A stretch of 12,227 nt of DNA, from NCBI GenBank assembly GCA_013298445.1, contig JAAFHQ010000083.1, positions 1 through 12,227 of the forward strand, read 5' to 3'. Under the pieces are notes generated by a model. The model had not been told where the DNA came from. It saw only the letters and a list, made by a program, of their open reading frames with translations, and searched no databases. Origin of the DNA: Chitinophagales bacterium (GTDB lineage: Bacteria > Bacteroidota > Bacteroidia > Chitinophagales > Saprospiraceae). The position numbers were made by a program, and so were the translations under genes. Shown here piece after piece: positions 1 to 7,576 of the stretch; positions within the stretch are counted from its first letter, which is position 1, and each line of letters starts with the position of its first letter.

Positions 1-22
1 TAATCAGTGTGCGAAAATGGGA

Positions 23-60
23 CCACCTGGCGGAGTGCGCCAGGTGGCTTTTTTGTTTTT
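23..60 (+). terminator. Intrinsic terminator of an upstream rightward gene
   Basis: A perfect 10-bp inverted repeat (CCACCTGGCG at 23-32, CGCCAGGTGG at 38-47, loop 33-37) is followed by a T-rich run at 49-60. The T-tract lies on the plus-strand 3' side, so it should end a plus-strand transcript whose gene lies left of the window. The minus-strand side has only a weak T-run, so it is mainly a rightward terminator. Confidence 0.85.
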
Positions 61-71
61 AGTAAAACCGA

Positions 72-118
72 TAAAAAAAAATAGGATGCAGGCACACAAA
101 GCACCTGCATCCATTTTT
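72..118 (-). terminator. Terminator of the susC-susD unit, possibly bidirectional
   Basis: GGATGCAGG (84-92) and CCTGCATCC (104-112) form a 9-bp stem with an 11-nt loop. Read on the minus strand, the hairpin begins 36 bases after the susD stop and is followed by a run of eight Ts, the complement of the A-run at 73-80. The plus strand also has ATTTTT after the stem, so it may work in both directions. A smaller hairpin (AAAGCC 120-125, GGCTTT 129-134) sits between this stem and the susD stop. Confidence 0.8.
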
Positions 119-148
119 CAAAGCCGAAGGCTTTATATCAAAACCCGA

Positions 149-1708
149 TTAATAGCAAGGGTTCTGCTTCAAGTTTTTGTTAGCATCTATCTGCTGACGT
201 GGGATTGGCCACAACTGCTTACAATCTGCAGAAGCTGGCTTCCACTGACGGGCAGCATTGTACTTGCCAAAACGGATCAAGTCTGAACGGCGCCATGCTT
301 CGAAGAACATTTCGCGGCCACGCTCAGCCAAAAGGTTATCAGCAGTCAATGAAGCGAATGCTGGTTGACCTGCACGAGCACGGATTTGGTTAACCAAAGC
401 CAATGCAGTTGCATCACCAGCGCTCTTGCGCCACAGCGCCTCAGCTTTAACCAGCAAGATGTCCGCATAGCGGAAAATCTGAAAGTCAGTGCTAAGGTTA
501 GGTGTAGCACCCTGTGGGAATTCAAACTTACCTACCCGTACACCCGCTTGGCGCTGGCAGTTAGGGAAGTGAGCGTTGATCTCAGGTGTAAAGATTACGT
601 TTGGTCCGTCTGGGTCATCAGCAGAACCATCAGAAGAAGGTGTAACACCATCCGCTTTGTACTGCTGACCAGCCAAGAAGTTACCACGGATTTTTTGGTT
701 GCCAGATACCCCTTTACGCTTATCGCTATTGTCGTAAGAGTTGTAGAACTCAGCCAATGAGCAGTAACCGTTCCAAGGCTGTTCGCGCAGGCTGAAAGTT
801 TCCTGGCTCACATAGTGCAAAGTCATCTGTGGCAGGTTGAAACCCTGTGCGTTTACCTGATCGTAAGGAATCACAAAGATGCTTTCTTTAGAACCAGCGT
901 TGTTGCTGTTGAAGTTGCTGAAATAATCTGCTTCCAGAGAATATTTTCCAGAATTGATCACTTCATCCGCAGCAGCTAACGCTTTATCCCACTCTGCAGT
1001 ACCTTTGTACACTTGTGCATTCAGGTACAACTTGGCTTGAATTGCTCTACCTACATAGTAGTTGATACGGGCATAAGTAGAAGCATTCACTTCTTTACTC
1101 AAGCTAGGTACACTTTCGTTCAATTCTTTTTCGATGAAAGCATACACCTGTGCACGGGTAGCGTTGGTAGGTGCAAAACCTGGCTCAACGTCAAATCTGT
1201 CTACGATTGGAACGTTACCATAACTATCGACCAACCACAGGTACCACAAGGCACGCAGGGTTCTCAACTCAGAAATAAAAGGAGTTGCCAACGCTGGGTC
1301 AACGGCACCTTTATTGATCAGATCCTGGAATTGGAAGATCAAACGGTTACAAGTGTTAACCCCACCAAACAAGAAGTTCCAAGCATTTCTGATTGGCTCA
1401 TCCTGGGCATTGAACTCTGCACGGTGAGCATTCAACCAAATACCGCCGTCGAACCAGTCACCACCACGCTGAGGAATCATGATTTCGTCGGAAGATACTT
1501 CCTGCAAAGACATGTAACTACCGTGGTTTTGGAACCCGTAAAGGTTGGTATAAGCTGCGCCCAACGCCGCGATAAATTCTTCATCGTTTTTGAAGAACTC
1601 ATCCGCCTTCACCTGATCATACAGCTTCTCTTCAAGATCTGAGCAGGATTGGTTGAACGCTATCACGAAAAGGCCCGCTAATAAAGCCTTAAACCAATAT
1701 TTTTTCAT
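149..1708 (-). CDS. SusD/RagB-family surface lipoprotein (nutrient-binding)
   Basis: This 519-residue protein is the substrate-binding lid partner of the SusC-type transporter encoded just upstream. It starts MKKYWFKALLAG, a signal peptide ending at Cys22 (FNQSC). The following SDLEE is an acidic stretch like the surface-export signal of Bacteroidota lipoproteins, so it should sit on the outer face of the outer membrane. The C-terminal third has family hallmarks: FRYADILLVKAEAL (about 412-425), the INxIRxRAG-like segment (NQIRARAG), and ERGREMFFEAWRRSDLIRF (462-480), then WPIP near 500 before a short tail. Length is typical for SusD proteins. The ATG at 1708 is chosen because the signal peptide begins there; the frame is open to a GTG at 1765, but that would put 19 charged residues ahead of the signal. 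The gap to the susC stop is 61 bp, so co-transcription is expected. The ligand cannot be read from the sequence. Confidence 0.93.
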   Translation of the reverse strand: MKKYWFKALLAGLFVIAFNQSCSDLEEKLYDQVKADEFFKNDEEFIAALGAAYTNLYGFQNHGSYMSLQEVSSDEIMIPQRGGDWFDGGIWLNAHRAEFNAQDEPIRNAWNFLFGGVNTCNRLIFQFQDLINKGAVDPALATPFISELRTLRALWYLWLVDSYGNVPIVDRFDVEPGFAPTNATRAQVYAFIEKELNESVPSLSKEVNASTYARINYYVGRAIQAKLYLNAQVYKGTAEWDKALAAADEVINSGKYSLEADYFSNFNSNNAGSKESIFVIPYDQVNAQGFNLPQMTLHYVSQETFSLREQPWNGYCSLAEFYNSYDNSDKRKGVSGNQKIRGNFLAGQQYKADGVTPSSDGSADDPDGPNVIFTPEINAHFPNCQRQAGVRVGKFEFPQGATPNLSTDFQIFRYADILLVKAEALWRKSAGDATALALVNQIRARAGQPAFASLTADNLLAERGREMFFEAWRRSDLIRFGKYNAARQWKPASADCKQLWPIPRQQIDANKNLKQNPCY

Positions 1709-1769
1709 GATTGCAATTGATTTTAATTGAATTGATTTGAGCAATTTTTGATCGCTCTTTGACACTGAA

Positions 1770-4745
1770 TTAGAAACCTACGTTTACACCAAACGTAACC
1801 GTTCTCACCATATAGTAAGTGTTACGACGGTCGATACCAGGAGACAAAATGGCGTTAGCACCACTCTGCTCGCTATCAGCCAAGCGCAATTCTGGATCAG
1901 AACCGCTATACTTGGTCAATACAAACAGGTTTTGACCAGCCACATAAGCACGAAGCTTATTGAAGCTGCTGCCAGGCTTCAATTTGAAATTGTAACCCAA
2001 AGTAGCGTTGTCCAACTTCAAGAAAGAAGCTTTTTCAACCTGGTAGCTAGAGAACTTGGCACCATCAGTCAACTTAGTATTGTAATAATCATCCGTTTTA
2101 ACGCGGTTCCAAGTCAAGGTGTTCAAGGTTTCATAGAAAATCCGGTAAGAGTTGATCATGTCATGACCAAATACACCACGGAAGAAGACGCTCAGGTCAA
2201 AGTTACCCATGGTAAAGCTGTTGCTAAAGCCCAACTCCATGTTTGGCAAACCGTTACCAATTTTAGTTTCGTCATCACGTGTAATTTTACCATCACCATT
2301 CAAATCTTTGAATTTCCAGGTACCATTGTCGTTAACACCATCGTAGATTGGTCCCCAGAAGTCGCCAATGTTTCCACCTTCAGCGGCGCGAATCATTGGT
2401 GTACCGTTCAAACCAGGAGAACCTACGTTGGCCAGGAACAATTCTTTACCAAAAGAGAAATCACCCTTAGACAAAGAAACCAGTTTATTCGACAGGTAGA
2501 ACGTTGGAGTCAACCCAAGGTTGTAAGTGAAGTTTTGCTTCTTGATTACGTTGTAGTTCAGGGCCAATTCCAAACCAGTGTTCTGCATCTCACCCAAGTT
2601 TACCCAAGTAGTTGGGAAAAGGTTTGGTGGAACAGGTACTGCAACTTCGGCCAAAAGGTCACTAGTGGTACGGTTGAAGAAGTCAATCGAACCGTTCAAG
2701 CGGTAGTTCATGAAAGAGAAGTCCAAACCGATGTTCAACTCAGCCTGACGCTCCCACTGCAAGTCTGGGTTAGCATTGGATACCGGGCCGTAGCTGGGTA
2801 CAAATGCACCGTTGTAGAAGAAACGTCCCTGTGGGCCAAATCGCTGCAAGGACAAGAAGCTGGAGCCAGGCAAGTTACCGGCAACACCGTAGCTCACGCG
2901 CAGTTTCAAGGCATCAGCAAAATCCAGACCCATCGCTTTCACGAGGTCAGCTCCAAGACCAAAGGCAGGGAACACTGCATATTTGTTGCCTTCACCAAAA
3001 CGAGAGTTACCTTCACGACGAACACTCACCATAAAGTTGTAAGTATCGTTGAAGCTCAGGTTCAAACGAGCGAAACCAGCAACTCCTTCAAAACCGTTGC
3101 GGTAAGATCCAGCAGAACTTTCACCCGTAGAATAAGACAAAGCATTCCCCAGGTTGTTGTAGCCAAATACGTCGGTCAAGAAATTGAATGCACTAGATCC
3201 ACTCCCTTGGTAATCAGCGCTCTGGTATTCGTAACCAGCCAAAATACGGAAATCAAGCTTGCCAAATTCTTTAGCATAAGTAGCCGTGAATGTAGCCTGT
3301 TGAGTAGTTTGCTGGCCATAGTTGCGAGAAGCAACCCCTTTGCGGTCAGCACCCTGACCAAACAAAGACTGACGGCTGATGTACTGACCATTGAACTGGT
3401 TGTCGCGTTGACGAGAATAGAAACCAGAAATAGTCAAATTTTTAGCCAGATCAAAATCAACTTGCAAACTACCCAGGAAGTTGTTCAGTTCACCTTCGTT
3501 GGTGTTCTGCTCAAGGATTGCTACTGGATTGAAGTAGTCAAACAACAATTCCTGGTAGTAACCACCATACCGTGCATTAGCCGCAGCATCCGATTTGATC
3601 GGTGCAGTTGGGTTGTACAACAAAGCATAACGCGCTGCGTCATTAAAGCCGTAGTTTGCCTTGGTGTTGGTGATCGACAAATTCGCCGACATGCGCAGGC
3701 GATCATTCAGTGCTTTTTGGGTAATCGTAATCCGACCATTCAAAGACTCACGACCAGTAGTACGCAGTACACCTTCGTTGTCGCGGTAGTTGAAAGATAC
3801 CCGGTAGTTGCCATCCCGTGTACCACCACCCATCGACAAGTTGTGGGTTTGGCCTACGGCATTTTGAGAAATCGCATCCACCCAATCAGTGCTGGCACCA
3901 CGGTCAGCGTAAGTACTCTTTACACTGGCAGGAATGTTCAAGGATGGAATTTCGCGCCATTCATCCGCAGTCATCACTGGCAATGAACGCATTCTGCTTC
4001 CAGAGCTTAAAAAGCCGTTGTAATCTACTGTGAATTTACCAGCCTGGCCTTTTTTGGTCGTTACCAAAAGAACACCAGCCGCACCACGAGTACCATAGAT
4101 CGCTGCCGCAGAGGCATCTTTCAGTACAGTGATGTTTTCGATGTCGTTAGGGTCAACGTTGTCCAAAGACCCGCCAATGATCCCATCGATTACGATGAGT
4201 GGTGAGCTGTTGGCACCAAGTGAAGACAAACCGCGCAAACGAATGGCGAAGCCTTCGTTGGGGTTACCACCCGGACGGGAAATCGACAGACCCGCAACCT
4301 TACCTTGTAGCAACTGCGCTGCACTGGTTACGTTACCGCCGTTAAAATCTTTAGCTTTTACACTCACGATTGCACTGGTTACTTCACGGGCTTTCGCCGT
4401 ACCATAACCTGTTACCACCACTTCGTCCAGCAATTGGCCAGCAGCAAGGGTAATGTCCAAGGTAGATGCACTACCAATGGTTACTCTTTGAGTAGTATAA
4501 CCTGTGTAAGAGATTTCCAGTTCGGTTGCACCTGCTGGAACCTCCAAGGTATAAGACCCATCGAAATCGGTAACTGTACCTGTGCTGGTACCTACTACGA
4601 GGATGTTGGCACCGATGAGCGCTTCGCCGTTGCTTTTATCCGTAATTTTACCGGAAAGCGTACGCTGGGCGAAAGCGAAGTTGCACAAAAGAAATGCAAC
4701 TGCCGCGAGAAGCCACCTCGAGCAATAGCCGACTCTAAGTTTCAT
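1770..4745 (-). CDS. SusC/RagA-family TonB-dependent outer-membrane transporter
   Basis: This 991-residue outer-membrane barrel imports oligomeric nutrients (glycans or peptides) using TonB energy, paired with the SusD protein that follows. Visible parts in order: signal peptide 1-26 ending AFA before Gln27; a carboxypeptidase-regulatory-like beta-sandwich (about 28-102, with GKITDKSNGEALIGANI and FDGSYTL), the N-terminal extension usual for SusC; a TonB box, DEVVVTGYG (107-115); the plug domain with VLKDASAAAIYG (207-218) and then GAAGVLLVTTKKG; then a long barrel ending in the aromatic-terminated strand VTFGVNVGF. Length is normal for the family. The start ATG at 4745 gives the signal peptide directly. 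No anti-sigma factor or sigma factor that could control it, and no degradative enzyme, lies within the window, so substrate assignment is not possible. The leader carries a hairpin listed separately. Confidence 0.96.
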   Translation of the reverse strand: MKLRVGYCSRWLLAAVAFLLCNFAFAQRTLSGKITDKSNGEALIGANILVVGTSTGTVTDFDGSYTLEVPAGATELEISYTGYTTQRVTIGSASTLDITLAAGQLLDEVVVTGYGTAKAREVTSAIVSVKAKDFNGGNVTSAAQLLQGKVAGLSISRPGGNPNEGFAIRLRGLSSLGANSSPLIVIDGIIGGSLDNVDPNDIENITVLKDASAAAIYGTRGAAGVLLVTTKKGQAGKFTVDYNGFLSSGSRMRSLPVMTADEWREIPSLNIPASVKSTYADRGASTDWVDAISQNAVGQTHNLSMGGGTRDGNYRVSFNYRDNEGVLRTTGRESLNGRITITQKALNDRLRMSANLSITNTKANYGFNDAARYALLYNPTAPIKSDAAANARYGGYYQELLFDYFNPVAILEQNTNEGELNNFLGSLQVDFDLAKNLTISGFYSRQRDNQFNGQYISRQSLFGQGADRKGVASRNYGQQTTQQATFTATYAKEFGKLDFRILAGYEYQSADYQGSGSSAFNFLTDVFGYNNLGNALSYSTGESSAGSYRNGFEGVAGFARLNLSFNDTYNFMVSVRREGNSRFGEGNKYAVFPAFGLGADLVKAMGLDFADALKLRVSYGVAGNLPGSSFLSLQRFGPQGRFFYNGAFVPSYGPVSNANPDLQWERQAELNIGLDFSFMNYRLNGSIDFFNRTTSDLLAEVAVPVPPNLFPTTWVNLGEMQNTGLELALNYNVIKKQNFTYNLGLTPTFYLSNKLVSLSKGDFSFGKELFLANVGSPGLNGTPMIRAAEGGNIGDFWGPIYDGVNDNGTWKFKDLNGDGKITRDDETKIGNGLPNMELGFSNSFTMGNFDLSVFFRGVFGHDMINSYRIFYETLNTLTWNRVKTDDYYNTKLTDGAKFSSYQVEKASFLKLDNATLGYNFKLKPGSSFNKLRAYVAGQNLFVLTKYSGSDPELRLADSEQSGANAILSPGIDRRNTYYMVRTVTFGVNVGF

Positions 4746-4791
4746 ACATTATTAGTGTTTTGTTAAAAAAATTGTGCTTACATCAAAAATC

Positions 4792-4809
4792 GCCTTCCTT
4801 TCAGAAGGC
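4792..4809 (-). promoter_or_regulatory. Hairpin in the leader of the susC transcript
   Basis: GCCTTC (4792-4797) and GAAGGC (4804-4809) form a 6-bp stem with a 6-nt loop. Read on the minus strand it is followed by GATTTTTGATG and lies 46 bp ahead of the susC start codon. It could be a weak attenuator or only a leader hairpin. No match to the TAnnTTTG promoter box was found upstream of it on the minus strand, so whether it is transcribed is unknown. Confidence 0.35.
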
Positions 4810-5059
4810 TTGTGTATAGGAAACCCACTTCACAGTAGGGATTCTTTCACTGCAAATGATTAATAACCATTATCTCTTTTCGTATTTTAACTGCGCTTAT
4901 TTGCTGGGATAGGTTTTTTCCCGAACTTGGTGTGTGCATTACACTAATTGACCGGGCGTAAAAGTCTAAAATAAGTATGAAAAAACCAAGAATAGGCAAA
5001 AAGATTTTCGGGATATTTTGTTTTACCAAATTATATTGTGAATCGAAATAAGGGTAACA

Positions 5060-5176
5060 GGTTCCAGGGCTTAAGGGCTCTAAAGTTTCTAGGTTCTTAG
5101 GTTCCAAGGATTTAATCTGGTCCCTTTGGATTTTGCACTGGAACCCTGGAACTTTGGAACCTGGACCCTCGGAACC
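5060..5176. repeat. Imperfect inverted repeat rich in GGTTCC / GGAACC
   Basis: The left half has GGTTCC at 5060 and 5100 and GGTTCT at 5092. The right half has GGAACC at 5140, 5156 and 5171 and GGAACT at 5148. Read in reverse complement, the right half aligns with the left through shared blocks (GGTTCC, AGGG, AAAGTT), giving two imperfect arms of about 40-46 bp around a 34-bp centre (5106-5139). Several of the motifs are spaced 8 bp apart. It ends 19 bp before the protease start codon. Confidence 0.6.
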
Positions 5177-5195
5177 CATATTTAAACCTGACTGT

Positions 5196-6431
5196 ATGAA
5201 ACCTATTGCCTTTGTTGTTTTTGCCCTATTGTATTCTGGATGTTTCAGCAATGTTAAAGGACAAGGAAATGACTTAATTTTTCTCAATGGCCAAACCCAT
5301 GTAGACATTCCATTTGAATACGAGAACAATTTCATCATCATCAAAGTCATGTTCAATGACATCTTTCCGCTTAAATTCATCTTTGATACTGGGGCAGAAA
5401 ACACCATTCTGACCAAGCGTGAGATCACCGATTTGTTTCAAATCGATTACCAAAAACGTTTTACCATTTACGGTTCGGATTTGAGCCAAACCCTTTACGC
5501 CTATCTGGTGAGGGGTATTTCTTTCCGTATCGGCGACATGCGGGCCAGTCAACGTTCTATTTTGGTATTGGAAGAGGATTATTTTCAGTTCGACGAGTTC
5601 TCCGGGATTGACATCCACGGCATCCTGGGTGCCGATTTTTTCCGGCGCTTTATTGTCAAAATCAATTATTACAAACAGGTCATCACCCTTTACGACCCGG
5701 CAGTTTTTCAGTTGCCCAAAGGACATTTCACTGAATTTCCACTGGAAATGCACCGCAGCAAACCTTATTTGATTGCCCCGGTCAAGTTGGGCAACGACAC
5801 CACCATTCAAACCAAATTATTGATGGATACGGGTGCCAGTATTGCGCTGTTGTTGTACACAGATACCCACGAAGGGCTTAAAGTGCCTGAAAAAGTAATC
5901 CGTAGCGTTTTAGGGAGGGGTTTGGGTGGCGTCATCTATGGCTACTTGGGCAGGGTCAAAAGTTTGAAATTTTCTGAACACCAATTCAATGATGTGCTTA
6001 CCAATTTTCAAGAGATTCCCCAGGTTGAAGACAGTACTTACATGAACGAACGCAACGGGATAATTGGGAACCAACTGCTGGATCGTTTCACGCTCATTAT
6101 CGATTACATCCACAATCGTGTTTTTGTACAGCCGAACCCCTATTTCAAGAAAAAATTTGAATTTGACCGCAGTGGGCTATTCATCACCGCTTCCGGGGCG
6201 GGGCTTTCCAAGTTTATCGTTTTCGATATCGTGCCTTCCAGCCCAGCAGCTAAAGCGGGTATCGTTTCTGGTGATGAAATCAAATCCGTCAATGGTGTAC
6301 CTGCTTCTTTTTTCAAACTCCAGGATTTGATGTACAAATTCAGAGGGAAAGTGGGCAAAAAGATAAATATGGTCATCCTGCGCAACGGCGAACGCATTAA
6401 AATGGAAATGAAGTTGGAAGACCTGATTTAG
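5196..6431 (+). CDS. Exported retropepsin-like aspartyl protease with C-terminal PDZ domain
   Basis: This 411-residue protein has two retropepsin-type lobes and a PDZ domain. Lobe 1 has the catalytic signature FDTGAENT (Asp64) and GILGADFF (142-149). Lobe 2 has MDTGASIA (Asp211) and GIIGNQLLDRF (288-298). The two Asp-Thr-Gly motifs in one chain suggest an intramolecular version of the two-subunit active site. The PDZ domain spans about 322-408 (VPSSPAAKAGIVSGDEI, then VNG and ILRNGERI) and probably binds peptide ends or the substrate. The N-terminus MKPIAFVVFALLYSGC is a signal sequence; it may be a lipoprotein signal (Cys16, weak lipobox YSGC) or be cleaved later near VKGQ, so it acts in the periplasm or at the outer membrane. 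The start at 5196 is chosen over an in-frame ATG at 5133 because the signal peptide begins here and the earlier residues come from the repeat. It appears to be a single-gene unit; its target is unknown. Confidence 0.88.
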   Translation: MKPIAFVVFALLYSGCFSNVKGQGNDLIFLNGQTHVDIPFEYENNFIIIKVMFNDIFPLKFIFDTGAENTILTKREITDLFQIDYQKRFTIYGSDLSQTLYAYLVRGISFRIGDMRASQRSILVLEEDYFQFDEFSGIDIHGILGADFFRRFIVKINYYKQVITLYDPAVFQLPKGHFTEFPLEMHRSKPYLIAPVKLGNDTTIQTKLLMDTGASIALLLYTDTHEGLKVPEKVIRSVLGRGLGGVIYGYLGRVKSLKFSEHQFNDVLTNFQEIPQVEDSTYMNERNGIIGNQLLDRFTLIIDYIHNRVFVQPNPYFKKKFEFDRSGLFITASGAGLSKFIVFDIVPSSPAAKAGIVSGDEIKSVNGVPASFFKLQDLMYKFRGKVGKKINMVILRNGERIKMEMKLEDLI

Positions 6432-6444
6432 TTTGGCTTTTTAT

Positions 6445-6474
6445 TTTGCAATGTCATACAAAGCTTTATCTTTG
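6445..6474 (+). promoter_or_regulatory. Bacteroidota-type promoter of rplU-rpmA
   Basis: TTTG (6445-6448) as the -33 element and TATCTTTG (6467-6474), a full match to TAnnTTTG, as the -7 element are 18 nt apart, as expected for the primary Bacteroidota sigma factor. Transcription should begin near 6481, about 33 nt ahead of the rplU ATG. The leader is AT-rich with no Shine-Dalgarno, which is normal in this phylum. Confidence 0.8.
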
Positions 6475-6513
6475 CACCCAATTTCTTAAAAAAGCAATAA
6501 AAATTCATTCATC

Positions 6514-6825
6514 ATGTTTGCAATCGTAACGATAGCTGGTCAACAATTCAAAGTTGAGGAAGGGCAGGAGCTCTTCGTCCACCAGCTCGACGCAAATGCA
6601 GGCGACGGAGTTTCTTTCGATCAAGTTCAATTGATTGAAAAAAACGGCGCCGTGCAAATTGGCAAGCCTTTTGTTGGCAATGCCTCGGTCAGTGCAACGG
6701 TTATCGGCCACCAAAAAGGTGATAAAGTGGTCGTATTCAAAAAGAAAAGACGTAAAGGCTACCGCGTGAAAAACGGTCACCGTCAGTCTTTCACCAAAAT
6801 CAAAATTGACAGCATCGCTGGTTAA
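6514..6825 (+). CDS. rplU: 50S ribosomal protein L21
   Basis: This 103-residue large-subunit protein binds 23S rRNA. The sequence has the full L21 pattern: MFAIVTIAGQQFKVEEGQ at the N-terminus, a central acidic/hydrophobic sheet (VSFDQVQLIEKNG), IGKPFVGNASVSATVIGH, and the basic C-terminal RNA-binding tail with KKKRRKGYRVKNGHRQ, ending KIDSIAG. Length matches ordinary L21, with no extension. It is the first gene of a two-gene operon with rpmA, 23 bp downstream, the standard arrangement in bacteria, and it has the clear promoter at 6445-6474. Confidence 0.98.
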   Translation: MFAIVTIAGQQFKVEEGQELFVHQLDANAGDGVSFDQVQLIEKNGAVQIGKPFVGNASVSATVIGHQKGDKVVVFKKKRRKGYRVKNGHRQSFTKIKIDSIAG

Positions 6826-6848
6826 ACCAAACTAAAAAGCAATTAGTC

Positions 6849-7475
6849 ATGGCACATAAAAAAGGCGTCGGTAGTTCCGACAACGGCCGGGACAGTAAAA
6901 GTAAGCGCCTCGGCGTAAAATTGTTCGGCGGCCAGTATGCTAAGGCAGGAAACATCCTCGTTCGTCAGCGTGGCACCAAATTCCACCCAGGCGAAAATGT
7001 ATACATGGGCAAAGACTTTACCCTGCATGCACAAATCACGGGTACTGTAGCATTTTCCAAGTCTAAGCAAGACCGTACCTACGTTAGCATCCTTCCTCTG
7101 GAAACTGCAATTGTAGCTAAGTCTGCACCAGTAGTTGTGGAGGAAGTTGCCGAAGTGATCGCCAAACCAGCTGCTAAAAAATCATCTTCTATCACCCTGC
7201 CTAGCGGCAAAAAGGTGAAGCAGGATGATCTGAAACTGGTTGAAGGCATCGGTCCAAAAATCGAAGAGTTGATGCACGCTGCAGGAATTACTACCTGGGC
7301 GGAATTGGCAGCTGCTCCAATCGAAAAACTGGAAGCCATTCTGGATGAGGCTGGTCCTCGTTTCCGCATCCACGATCCTGCTACCTGGGGCAAACAAGCC
7401 GCAATGGCTGATGCTAGCCAGTGGGAAGAACTGGAAACCTATCAGGACGAACTGAAAGGTGGCCGGGAAGATTAA
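6849..7475 (+). CDS. rpmA: 50S ribosomal protein L27 fused to a helix-hairpin-helix domain
   Basis: Residues 1 to about 84 are a complete L27: MAHKKGVGSSDNGRDSKSKR, then LGVKLFGGQYAKAGNILVRQ, RGTKFHPGENVYMGKD and ending near VSILPLE. The N-terminal tail that reaches toward the peptidyl-transferase centre starts directly at MAHKK, with no leader needing cleavage. Ordinary L27 is about 85-95 residues; this one has 208. Residues 85-124 form an Ala/Val/Glu/Lys-rich linker with SSS at 112-114. Residues 125-208 resemble the helix-hairpin-helix modules found in diverse bacterial proteins: DDLKLVEGIGPKIEELMHAA (126-145) holds the GIGPK hairpin, followed by TTWAELAAAP, FRIHDPATW (162-170) and WEELETYQDELKGG. 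The fusion is in one continuous frame. The L27 part is certain; the tail's role (nucleic-acid or protein binding) is inference. Confidence 0.95.
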   Translation: MAHKKGVGSSDNGRDSKSKRLGVKLFGGQYAKAGNILVRQRGTKFHPGENVYMGKDFTLHAQITGTVAFSKSKQDRTYVSILPLETAIVAKSAPVVVEEVAEVIAKPAAKKSSSITLPSGKKVKQDDLKLVEGIGPKIEELMHAAGITTWAELAAAPIEKLEAILDEAGPRFRIHDPATWGKQAAMADASQWEELETYQDELKGGRED

Positions 7476-7522
7476 TCAATCTTCCACCCTGTATGTTTAG
7501 TTTTCATAGCTTTATATTTTGG

Positions 7523-7556
7523 GCCCTGCTTCTTCTTTCTAGGAGCAGGGCTTTTT
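7523..7556 (+). terminator. Intrinsic terminator of rplU-rpmA
   Basis: GCCCTGCT (7523-7530) and AGCAGGGC (7544-7551) form an 8-bp GC-rich stem with a 13-nt pyrimidine-rich loop, followed by TTTTT (7552-7556). It begins 47 bp after the rpmA stop codon. Confidence 0.85.
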
Positions 7557-7576
7557 CTGTGTCTCCGACACAGAAT

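Larger units (their letters stand above)
4746..5195. other. Divergent intergenic region, susC / aspartyl protease
   Basis: These 450 bp separate the divergent susC and protease genes. They contain the susC leader hairpin (4792-4809) and a GGTTCC/GGAACC inverted repeat (5060-5176). The rest is AT-rich. Both promoters must lie here, but I found no full match to the Bacteroidota -33/-7 consensus on either strand. Open frames in the region have no signal or family features. Confidence 0.6.

Noticed and set aside
1709..1765. GTG start for the SusD protein
   Set aside because: It would add 19 mostly charged residues before a clear lipoprotein signal peptide; the ATG at 1708 fits the family.
1932..3986. 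Long plus-strand open frame (684 codons) opposite susC
   Set aside because: It is a complement of the certain susC frame, has no signal, domain or repeat pattern, and its composition (Thr/Val/Gln-rich) is what the antisense of a barrel protein gives.
5133..5195. Earlier ATG for the aspartyl protease
   Set aside because: The 21 added residues are Pro/Glu-rich translation of the intergenic repeat and would bury the signal peptide.
4847..5428. Minus-strand open frame of 193 codons across the susC/protease gap
   Set aside because: It overlaps the start of the well-supported protease, runs through the GGTTCC repeat, and shows no family features.
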